DNA of 64,000 bases from the NCBI RefSeq assembly GCF_041296385.1, contig NW_027183619.1:108213-172212 (forward strand). The letters run 5' to 3'. Position 1 is the first letter of the stretch. Each line of letters starts with the position of its first letter. Positions 13,602-22,038 of the stretch are shown piece by piece. The notes below the pieces were generated by a model that was given only the letters and a program-made list of their open reading frames with translations, was not told where the DNA came from and ran no database searches. This DNA is from Aphelocoma coerulescens. Lineage: Eukaryota; Chordata; Aves; Passeriformes; Corvidae. Both the position numbers and the translations under genes were made by a program.

Positions 13602-14288
13602 ATGAGGCTGCTGGGATGTGGGGGGAATGCTGAGGGCAGGACAGGGGGCTGACAGTGCCCAGACTTTCTGGGGCTATTCCCAGGAGGCCCCAGGGCCTGA
13701 GGACAAGGTGTGTCCTCTAAGCCCTTGGTGGAAGATACGCTGCCATGACCCTGGGCACCAAGTCTTGGCTTCTCCTGGACACTGCCAGCCCTGCCAGGGC
13801 CCTTGGCCATGTCCAGCACAGCTTGTCCTGCGCTGTCCCACCGCTGCTGCTGTGTCCCTGCAGGCTGCACACTCCCATCTCACTGCCCCACCACCAGCTC
13901 TGCCCTGCCACCTCCAGCCCTGGCCTGAGCTGTGCCCAGCCTCACCCTCTGTGCCTTGGGCACACACACATGCCCTGAGCTCATCCTCCCTCTGGGTGCT
14001 TCTGCCCCCACGCTGCCCTGGGAGGGACATTTCCTCCTCCTCATGCCCAGTGTCCCCCTGCCCAGCTGCTCTGTGGGGCAGTGCGTGTCTCTCCTGCTGT
14101 TCCCTGCCTCCCAGGAAAGCTGTACCATGTGGGGCACGGCCCTTCCAGCAGCCTCCCAGCCCCTCAGCCTTGTTGGACCCTTTCCCCTGAGCAGACAGCA
14201 GCAGCATCTCCGTGCTCTGCCCAGCGTGCTCCTTTCGTCACCAAACTGCGGGAAAATAGAAACTGTCCTACACCATCTCTGAAGTGTT
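13602..14288 (-). repeat. Dispersed non-coding repeat module, copy 1
   Basis: No gene is recognisable. The minus strand is clearly related to 24,905-25,260 and 29,980-30,175 on the plus strand. Shared elements are the run around tccctcccagggcagcg, the GAGGATGAGCTCAGGGCATGTGTGTG-like segment and the following GGCACAGAGGGTGAGGCTGGGC-like segment, in the same order. It sits directly against the macrosatellite edge and beside the 36-bp-type minisatellite that also accompanies the other two copies. Confidence 0.6.
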
Positions 14289-14289
14289 A

Positions 14290-14690
14290 GAGAATCAGGC
14301 CCTGTGGAACCAACGAGCCCTTGGGACACAGGAGGATCTCGTGTAACCAAGGGTCAGTTCTGACACTGTAGATCCAAGGAGATCCTTGTGACACTCTGGG
14401 GCCTTGTGGAACCCTTCTGCCCTGGTCTCTGCACCAAGGAGACCCTTGTGCCACTACGGGACCTTGTGCAGCCAAGGAGAGCATTGTGAGAGTGCGGGGC
14501 CATGGAACCAAGGGACCATTGTGACCTTGTGGGGCCTCATGGACTCAAGGGACCATTGCCACACTGTGGGGCCTCATGGAATGAAGGGTCCATTGTGACA
14601 CTGCAGAACCAAGGACACCATGGTTACACTGTGGGGCCCATGGAACCAAGGCACCATTGGGACACCCCGTGGCCTCATCCTCTTGAATTT
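14290..14690. repeat. Degenerate 36-40-bp minisatellite (accaaggRaccattgtgac type)
   Basis: About nine imperfect tandem copies of a motif containing ccaaggg, accattgtgac and actgtggggcctcatgga. Related arrays are at 24,730-24,900 and 30,180-30,418. The reverse complement of the same motif is seen inside each macrosatellite unit, around 290-350 in unit 1. It has no coding potential that I would trust. Confidence 0.8.
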
Positions 14691-14988
14691 CAACAGATCT
14701 GAGGGATGGCAGGACCTGCAGGCAGCACTGAAGGATTCTGGGAAGAACCCTTGATCCCTGCTCCAAAGGAAATCAGAGAAAGACCCCTGGTAAGATAAAG
14801 GCACCTTTTCCTTTCCCAGTGTAAACTGTTGACCTGCCTGTAAGGTGCAGCAAAAGCTTTGCAGGGTTTGGTTCAAGGTACCCAAGGTTGGAACAGGGAA
14901 GTGTTCGAGTCCCTTCTAAGAGAAGGGTTGGAATCTTTGTGCTATGGCTGCCTGGGATCCATGGAACAAGTGTGTTCTGGCAGACTCT
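14691..14988. other. Unassigned stretch before the provirus remnant
   Basis: No gene, repeat period or known family is recognisable. It lies between the minisatellite and the first recognisable RNase H codons, and could be strongly decayed reverse transcriptase sequence, but I see no motif to prove it. Confidence 0.3.
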
Positions 14989-14994
14989 GGGACC

Positions 14995-15275
14995 TCGAGA
15001 GCAATCCCATCCAGGAGCCAGCACTGGACCTGCACCCTGGTGGGAGCAGCATGGTACGGATGGAAAACGGGCAGCTGGGTGTGCAGTGGGAACCTCAACC
15101 CAGGTCATAGAAGCCCAGGCTTTAGCTTTGAACACATCAGCACAAAAAGCAGAATGAATGACCTTTCCTAGAAATCACTGAAGGAAAAAAGGTGAACATA
15201 TGGACTGATTTGAACTCTGGGTTTGGAATAATAGACGCCCAGGGAGCCACATGGAAGGAAAGGGCACAGAGGTCT
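14995..15275 (+). pseudogene. pol remnant: RNase H domain fragment
   Basis: Shifted frames give GGSSM with a following ENG near 15,035-15,070 (the first RNase H strand), then ALALNTSAQKAE near 15,120-15,155, then VNIWTD near 15,193-15,210 (the strand carrying a conserved acidic residue). The frame changes at least twice and an in-frame TGA follows AQKAE, so nothing functional can be encoded. The family normally has about 150 residues here; only short islands remain. Confidence 0.75.
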
Positions 15276-15295
15276 CCAGTGAGTACAAAAAGAAA

Positions 15296-15345
15296 TCAGT
15301 CACCTACTGCAGAGTGTGCCAAAACCAAAAGAAGTGGCCCTGATG
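15296..15345 (+). pseudogene. pol remnant: integrase zinc-finger end
   Basis: One frame gives VTYCRVCQNQKKWP followed by a stop. The CxxC pair is the second half of the HHCC zinc-binding domain of retroviral integrases. The histidine half expected upstream is missing, so a deletion lies between the RNase H remnant and this point. The next 400 bp contain no recognisable pol sequence. Confidence 0.7.
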
Positions 15346-15764
15346 CCCTTGTAAAGCCCATGGGTTTGGAGACTCCCCAGTTAATCCAGGGACTCCATTG
15401 GCTGACCAAACAGCTCAAGAGGGTGCTGAAAAAGCTCTCCTTGCACTAATACCTAGCAAAAACTTGAATGTTCTGCAACAAAAGCCAGATTCCAGTGATC
15501 AGGACAGGCAGTCAGCCCCATCAGCAGCAGCTACGGAAAATCCCAGCAGGTGATTGGTAACCCCGTGTGGGCAGGTAATTGGAGCTCCACAATTAATGTA
15601 TAATGGAACTAAAACATCAGGAAACACATTAGGAAATGGAGAATATGGTGGCCAGTTTACAAAGGCATCTAGTAAGCACAAAAATGGCAAAAAATAATAG
15701 ATCAGTTGTTGAGAAAGATGGGATTGGTTTTGAAGGAAGAAGGCTGCCTCCAGGGCTCGTTACA

Positions 15765-15930
15765 TGGGAATCACCAGGTGATTTTGGCCAACTGATTTTG
15801 CAGAACTGCCCAGACAGAAGGGGGACTGGCACATTTTGGTATTGGTGGATCCTTTTTCTGGATGGCCAGAAGCTTTCCCATGTGGCACCAACAAGACAAG
15901 GGAAGTCTCAGAAGTTTTGCTGCAATGAAT
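15765..15930 (+). pseudogene. pol remnant: start of integrase catalytic core
   Basis: SPGDFGQL near 15,769, then in another frame LVDPFSGWPEAFP near 15,841-15,880, a clear integrase core strand after the first catalytic aspartate. The region that would hold the second Asp and the Glu of the DDE triad is absent, because the sequence passes into the C-terminal domain about 100 bp later. This is an internal deletion of most of the core. Confidence 0.8.
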
Positions 15931-15959
15931 ATTTAATAGCACTGGGACTAACTCTTGTA

Positions 15960-16187
15960 AGCCTTAAAAGGTGCATGGTTCTCAACAGATCATTGGGGCT
16001 GGACTCGCCTGTACATCCTTTCCAACCAGGAGATGCGGTGTACATCAGAACCTGGAATTTTGGAACAATCCAGCCAAAGTGGAAGGGACCATCTCAAGTC
16101 CTCCTGGTAACCTACCCTGCACTCAAGGTAGAAGGAATCAAACTCAGGGTTCATCACATGCGGGTAAAACCAGCAAGCACACATTAA
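15960..16187 (+). pseudogene. pol remnant: integrase C-terminal domain
   Basis: This is the best preserved piece, open to the stop at 16,185-16,187. HPFQPGD, VYIRTW, QPKWKGP, QVLL, VEGIK and MRVKPA occur in that order. This is the SH3-like DNA-binding domain typical of gammaretroviral integrases, which pack a basic, tryptophan-containing barrel before the end of pol. It is preceded by deleted core sequence, so it is only a domain fossil. Confidence 0.85.
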
Positions 16188-16299
16188 ACACAGCAGAAAC
16201 AAGACTGTCTGACACCATGGAGTTTGGGGTTTTACATCAATCCTATTGTTTTAGGTATTGAATAGGATTTTCTAAGGGGATACTCTTTATTGGATCTAG

Positions 16300-17340
16300 A
16301 TGATCAATTATTGTGTAACTATAATAAAAATAGAAACGATGTTCCTGACTTCTGGGAAGGGAAATGCGGTTTTCAAAGTCAGTGCAAGATGTTGGCAGAT
16401 GACAGAATGTGACCCCTGTAACAGCTTGTTTGCCAACACCAACCTGTGCAGAAAATCCAGTTCCGTGGGGAGCTTCAGTCAGCAATTTGACAAAAATCTG
16501 GGAACACTTGTGGAAGGAAATAGCACCCAGGGCACCTGGACAGGGATGGAAGGAGAATATTCCTTACCATGGACACATAAGAACGATACTGCTGAGAATT
16601 GTAACATTTCCAAACTGGATCTGGAAATTACCTCAGGAAATATTGATCAGCTGACAGATTGCACTGATAGCCCCTGGAGCTGCCAAATTCCAGCAGTATG
16701 GAATCACCCTCAGACAGGACAATGGGAATGTTTCCAGCCAGTTCAGGGGTGTCTGGGCTGGGAAGGGAGCCCAGGCCTTCCACGGGACCCCTTACAGGTG
16801 GGTATAAAATATCCTGATTTAACAAGGTCAAGGCCAAAGGATCCCAGGACAAAGGAAAAGTGGGATTGCCCTGGGACAGACACTTGAGCTGTTTGGAATC
16901 CTGAGGTGCAGCAGCTCCTGGCTGTGGCCCAGGCTCTGAGGCTAGGCTGTGTTTGTAGAAATGATTCTGCCTTTCTCAGTGACACCTGGGCTCAGCCAAC
17001 AAACAGCAAGCCTTGGAGAGGCACAGAGTGTCAGCAGGATGCGGTCAGATCCTTAGGAGCCCCAGGATGGGTGGGAAGTGATGGAATTTGGAGCACACGT
17101 TTGGCCCTGGGAGAATCAGGAGCACCATGGACACTGGGGGTATTAACGTTCCGTCCCTCGTGCAAGGAGTCACCACCGGGAACCCAACTGTGGGGAAAGG
17201 TTAAAGGGGATGGAACTTGGAAACATCCCAGTGCGGGAACTACAGCGGGATGGATTTTAGAATTCATCTCTGCTCCGCAAAGATCTGCCTTTAGGAACAG
17301 AGCAGCCACACACCATTGGGCTCTGCAGATGGAAACCTGA
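16300..17340 (+). pseudogene. env-like surface-subunit remnant
   Basis: An open frame of 195 codons (16,300-16,887), rich in Cys, Asn and Trp, with NST, NDT and NIS sequons, is followed in another frame by a 144-codon stretch (16,906-17,340), also Trp/Gly-rich. Position immediately after the integrase end and before a transmembrane-type region supports envelope origin. No receptor-binding family could be assigned. At least one frame break separates the two parts. Confidence 0.6.
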
Positions 17341-17770
17341 GTGAATGCAGCTCCTTTGGGGCTTGCTGAAATAAAGGAACAATTGCCAGCCACAGCTAAA
17401 ATGACTTTACAGAGCAGATTGGCTTTAGCCCTATTGCTGTTACATGGACAGGGAGTATGTGGATTCTTGAACTGAAACAGCAACACTTGTTGTGTGCACA
17501 TTCCAAATGTGATGCTGGATTGGATGATCGGGTAGAGAGGATAAAATCAGTTGCTGCATCCAGCAGGGAATTAAGGGGAGGATTAGACAGTAACTGGATA
17601 AAATATTTCAAGGACTTGGATTTTCTCTGACTGATGGTTGGCCTGACTTTTGCAAAGTCTAACTGGGATCCCAGCAATACTTGTGCTTGTGACACTTGCT
17701 TTGAGCTGTGTAAAGAACATGGTTGTGAAAGCAGCTGAGGAACTCGTGGGATGTGAGTAAAGGAGCAGAG
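17341..17770 (+). pseudogene. env-like transmembrane-subunit remnant
   Basis: From 17,401 one frame reads a helix ending LLLHGQGVCGFLN, a TGA, then NSNTCCVHIPN, which is the immunosuppressive-region-to-CC layout of covalently linked class I envelope proteins. A second hydrophobic run, IPAILVLVTLALSC, near 17,670-17,710 is in the position of the membrane anchor. At least seven in-frame stops lie between them, so the gene is dead. Confidence 0.7.
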
Positions 17771-17816
17771 TGAGGCTTACGAAGGCTTGAAGGGAAGAGA
17801 AGCTTCCCAACCCTCC

Positions 17817-17827
17817 AAGGGGGGAAA
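17817..17827 (+). other. Polypurine tract of the provirus
   Basis: AAGGGGGGAAA lies just before the putative LTR start at 17,837, the expected place for the plus-strand primer. Confidence 0.6.
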
Positions 17828-17836
17828 TTTACCAGA

Positions 17837-18283
17837 TGAAAAACCGTTTGCACCTGGTGGGTTCATACAATGCTTCTTCTCCAAAAGCCACTGGCCATGG
17901 AACCGCACAAGGCTGATTCTGTAGGCAGCAACCAGCCCAGGTGTGCCAACTTTCACCAGTTCACTGGGCAGTCAGGGCTGGCTTTGGGGTCACCGACCAC
18001 CAGGGACCCCCAAAGAGAGCCCCAGGGCAGAAGAACGGATGTGCAAAGGGGTGGGGGAAATATGCAATGATTTTGGGGAAATGATTGTCGTGTGTGTGTT
18101 TATTGTGGGACAGTCTGGGAATGAGTCTGTGAAACACAGTCTGCAAACAGGAACATTCCTGACCTCGGCACACATGACTTTGGGAGGGGCTCTCCCCTCG
18201 TGCATCCGGCCCAATAAAGAATGCTGCTGCTTCGTGCTGCGCTGATGCTGAGGAGGTTTTGTTTCCCTGAAGTTTTGGTAACA
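17837..18283 (+). mobile_element. 3' LTR of the gammaretrovirus-like provirus
   Basis: It starts TGAAAAACC after the purine tract and ends GGTAACA. A poly(A) signal AATAAA is at 18,213-18,218, followed about 20 bases later by GCTGCGCTGATGCTGAGG, a normal R/U5 position. Its length of about 447 bp is ordinary for the group. The outer end is set only by the terminal CA and by the start of the next repeat array, so it may be off by several bases. Confidence 0.65.
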
Positions 18284-18299
18284 CCTCTGTGCCTGTGTC

Positions 18300-18845
18300 A
18301 CAGAGCCACAGAGCAGCTGTGATGTCAGAAAGGGGCTGTGTGACATCACAGGGTGGCTGTATGACATCATAGAGTCTACGGCGACATCATGGAGCAGCTC
18401 TGTGACATCAGAGAGTGGTGCTGTGACATCATAGAGTTGGCTGTGACATCACAGATTGGGCTCTGACATCACAGGGCAGACTATGACATCACAGAGATGG
18501 CTGTGACATCACAGGGTGCTGGTGTGACATCACAGTGCAGAGTTGTGACATCACAGATAGGACTGTGACATCACAGGGTGCTTGTGTGACATCACAGAGT
18601 GGTTGTGTGACATCACAGGGGAGCTGTATGACATCATAGAGTCTGCTGTGACATCACAGAGCTATCACAGTGATATCACAGAGAGGACTGTGACATCACA
18701 GATGGGTGGCATGACATCACAGAGTGTCTATGACATCACAGGGTGTCTATGACATCACAGGGTGGCTATGTGACATCACAGAATGAGTTTTGACATCCCA
18801 GGTTGGCTGTGGGACATCCCAGGGTGGCTGTGTGACATCCCAGGG
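18300..18845. repeat. TGACATCA tandem array
   Basis: More than twenty copies of TGACATCA (mostly GTGACATCACAG) at about 18-24-bp intervals, separated by short variable spacers such as agtggctg and agggtgct. The last copies change to GACATCCCAGG. It directly abuts the outer end of the provirus LTR. Confidence 0.9.
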
Positions 18846-19280
18846 GGTTGGATGCCATGGCAACCCTCATCAGTTCCAGTTCCCTTGGAAACCCCCCCAG
18901 GACCCATTGCTGCACTCAGGGTCCGTGGCCACTTGCCCGCAGACCTGTGGCTGCCCTCGGCTGCCATGGCAGCCCTCAGGACAGAGCGGTGCCGGGGCTG
19001 GTGCCAGCTACAATTGCACTGACACTCGCTGATGCCACGGCAGCGGCCACAGGGACCCGTTCCTCACTTTGGTGCCATGGACACCAACGCTTGGCCCCGC
19101 TGCCATGGGGATTGGCACGGTCACCTGCACTCAGGGCCCGTGGCTGGGCACTGCTGCCATGGACACGGGCACTGAGCCCTGGGCCACAGTCGGCTGCCAT
19201 GGCCACCAGCCCAAGGTCCCGTGGCCAGGGCCGGGGCCAAGGAAAGGAACCCGTGGAGCCGTGGTGATGGTGGATGGCCA
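18846..19280. repeat. Degenerate GCTGCCATGG minisatellite
   Basis: Recurring ctgccatgg, ggcccgtggc and tgggcact blocks at irregular 40-60-bp spacing. Open frames across it are repeat shadows. Confidence 0.6.
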
Positions 19281-20100
19281 TGGGGTGCTGCTGTGGGCTG
19301 GGGCAGAGGGAATTTCCTTGCCAGGCCTTTCTCTGGGGCTGTGTTTGGCTCTGTGCTGAGCACAGCGTTGCTCACACGGAGATGGTTTTGTTCTTGCTGA
19401 GCTTGCACAGAGCCAAGGCCTTTCCTGCCCCTCGTCCGGCCACGCTGGGGAGGGGCTGGGGGTGAGGGGGAGCTTGGCAGGGGTCACAGCCAGGACAGGT
19501 GACCCCAACTGACCCCAGGGATATCCCAGACCACAGGACATCATGGCCAGTGTATAAAGTGGGGGGAACAAGGAGGAAGGGGGGGACATTTGGAGTGAGG
19601 GTTTTTGTCTTCCCAGGTAACACTCAGGCAGGATGGGGCCCTGTTTTGCTGGTGGGCAGGGTCAGCACCAAAGACACAGACCCTACTGAAGGGATTGTGC
19701 AATTTATAAAATGCAAATCTGCAAAGAATTACAAAAGCATAAGCTCAGCAAAGCACATAATCATTAGCAAAGAATCACAGCAGGAACAGCTCAGCAATGC
19801 CCCCAGTCATCAGTGCCAAAGATTGCCTGCAGTGATTAACCAAGATCCAGCCCCAGTGACCCTCAGACTTTACCATCACCCAGAGCCACCCATCAGCTGG
19901 GGGAAGCTGTCCCAGCCAAGGACTGGAGAGCCACTCCCGGACACTGGGAATTCCTGCAGCTGCCTCCAGCCACAGCTGAGGCTCCAACCCCGCTGGGAGA
20001 GGGCCCAGCTTTGACAGTGCTGGAGAAACAAACTGACAGCACTTCTAGTGCAGGAACATCTGCTTTCATCCTCCTCTTGGCTTCCTCCTAAGCCTGGCCA
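19281..20100. other. Repeat-derived region with a promoter-like segment
   Basis: 19,480-19,620 (caactgaccccagggatatcccag ... tgtataaag ... caaggaggaagg) is homologous to 39,890-40,010. It resembles the 5' promoter region of CR1-type LINEs or an LTR; I cannot choose between them. The remaining sequence has no recognisable gene. Confidence 0.4.
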
Positions 20101-20129
20101 GGGCTCAAGGAGGAGCCAAGGGAGCTGAC

Positions 20130-21285
20130 TTTGACCATACAGCCCCAAACAAGGCCAGATGTTGGATTTCACGGCCTTGTCCCAGCCGCCCGCAGTGCCC
20201 AGGCCGTGCTGGCTGTGCTCAGAGCAGGGCCCAAAGCTGCCCAGCATTGCTGCCTTTGGGAGCAGAGCAGGAGGGCAGGACATGTGCCCAGCCTGCAGCC
20301 AGCCATGGCACAGCCACCTCCTCAGCAGCTGCCCAGAGCCCAAAAGCAGTTTGGCAGCCACTGAAGAATTCCCTGCAGCCGCCCCAGCAAAGGGGGAACC
20401 TTTGGTGCCCGGCCAGGCCGTGCCATGCCCAGCTCTGGGAGCATCCCCCTGGCTCTGGACTCACCTGCACACTGGCCGTGGAGCGTGTCTTTGGAGAAGG
20501 TGCCAGAATCAAAGTCCATCATCTTCAGCTGCCACTGGCCAGCTCCAGGAAGAGGTTGTCGTCCTTGAGCTCGTCCTTGGTGGCTCCAGCAGCAGCAGCC
20601 CCACCTGGTACAGCTTCTCCAGGGGCTCCTTCTCCTTCCCTGGGGCCACACCAGGCTCTCAGGGTTCTGCCCAGGGCCCCAGCCATCAATGAACCAGACA
20701 AACAAAACCAGGGGGGATGGTGGCCACCAGTGCTTGCCAGAGCAGGCCTCCAGCTCAGCTGCAGCCCAAGAGCTGCGTGTTCCCTTCTGATGCTCCCTGC
20801 TCAGAGCTACAGACAGGACAAAATAGTCTGCTTTGCTTTGCCACTGATTGCCAAGAGCTGTGTGGGGCTGTTACCTGCCAGGCCCCTGGATCACACTGTG
20901 CCCGTGGGTCCCTGCCATCCTCTAGGGCACATGAACACCCTGCAGCCAAGGAGCACTGAAGAGCTCTTCCAAGGACGGCCTGTCCAAGGGCTGCATGGAC
21001 AAGCACCTCTTAAGAACATCCTGGCACTCTGGGCACAGAAACCAGAAACCACCAGGCAGCTGCAGAAGGATCCCGCCCGCTTTGGCCCCCGTTCCCGTGC
21101 CCAGGCCATGCTGGCTGTGCCCAGAGCTGGGCCTAAACTTGCCCATGGATTCTGTGCTTTGGAGGGCAGCAGGAGAGCAGGACATGTGCCACCTGCTCAG
21201 AGCTGACAGAGCGGGATGCTCCTGAGCCCGCTGCTGGCTCCCAGCACTGCTATTCCCCCCGTGCCACAGAGATGAGGGATCCACA
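20130..21285 (-). pseudogene. 5'-truncated PIM-like kinase fragment, inverted
   Basis: On the minus strand the sequence starts inside kinase intron 4 (gtggatcc at 21,284) and has an acceptor before 21,028. The last coding exon at 20,922-21,028 is 107 bp, the same length as in the complete gene at 34.1 kb. It reads ECQDVLKRCL and RPSLEELFSAPW before a stop, which is kinase subdomain XI. Further on (about 20,480-20,600) is a degenerate activation-loop exon with MMDFDSGTF in place of DFG, as in the composite unit at 36.9 kb. Exons 1-4 are missing upstream of a sharp breakpoint at 21,285, so no kinase can be made. Confidence 0.8.
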
Positions 21286-21547
21286 CAAAAGCAACCAGAC
21301 CAGGAGCCGACACTTTCATTGCCTGCCAGAAATGGGTCTCATTTTGCTCTGCATTCCTTTCCTAGCAGGTCTTATCTATTAAAAACAAGAGAAAAAAGAA
21401 AAGAACCAGAAAAAGTATGAGAGATAAAAACAAAACCCAAATGTGGAAAGAAAAGTCTTCTGCAACTTTGGATTCAGAGGGAATTGATATTTTTTAAAAG
21501 AGAACTCAGTTATTTATCTTTTTTTTGTTTCATTCAGTACTTGCATT
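21286..21547. other. A-rich unassigned stretch
   Basis: A/T-rich with no recognisable gene; it ends at the CCTT microsatellite. Confidence 0.3.
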
Positions 21548-21548
21548 G

Positions 21549-21650
21549 TTTTCCTTCCTTCCTTCCTTCCTTCCTTCCTTCCTTCCTTCCTTCCTTCCTT
21601 CCTTCCTTCCTTCCTTCCTTCCTTCCTTCCTTCCTTCCTTCCTTCCTTCC
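21549..21650. repeat. (CCTT)n microsatellite
   Basis: About 25 uninterrupted tetranucleotide copies, ending at ccgtccctc. Confidence 0.98.
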
Positions 21651-21955
21651 GTCCCTCACAAGCCACTTCTCACCCCATTGAAGGGGTGCAAAGCAGCAGG
21701 ATCCCCTCCCAATTAGGGTCCTCTCACCCTCCCAAAATGTGGGGATTTCACCTCAGCCCCCCAAATTGCGGGGGGTTTATGGCACTTTCCCCAAATTCAC
21801 TGCAACCTCCCAGAAGCCACTTAGAGGCCCTAAAATTGTCAAAAAGCAGCAGGTGCCTCCCCAAAAGCAGCTCCTGGTTTTCCTCCCTGGAGTGCCCCAC
21901 TCCAAGTGTTCAAACCACCCCATCAATCCCAAACTTCATCCCACCCCCATGATGC
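21651..21955. other. Unassigned C-rich sequence
   Basis: Recurrent ccccaaaatg, ccccaaattg and ccccaaattc words, a style common in GC-rich avian intergenic DNA. No gene is seen. Confidence 0.3.
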
Positions 21956-22038
21956 AACCCCCATCCCATCCCATCCCATCCCATCCCATCCCATCCCATC
22001 CCATCCCATCCCATCCCATCCCATCCCATCCCATCCCT
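21956..22038. repeat. (CCATC)n pentanucleotide microsatellite
   Basis: About 15 perfect copies of catcc. Confidence 0.97.

Larger units (their letters stand above)
14989..18283 (+). mobile_element. 5'-truncated, decayed gammaretrovirus-like endogenous provirus
   Basis: Read in order on the plus strand are remnants of RNase H, the integrase zinc finger, the start of the integrase core, the integrase C-terminal domain, an envelope-like region, a transmembrane-subunit-like region, a purine-rich tract and an LTR with a poly(A) signal. This is the canonical pol-env-LTR order. There is no recognisable gag, protease, polymerase domain or 5' LTR. Frameshifts and stops are frequent, so it is an old fossil with no capacity to encode enzymes. 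The type C assignment rests on the integrase C-terminal motif set and the pol-env arrangement. Confidence 0.85.

Noticed and set aside
15192..15449. 85-codon frame as an intact protein
   Set aside because: It switches between decayed RNase H and an out-of-frame zinc-finger remnant, so it is a by-product of frameshifts.
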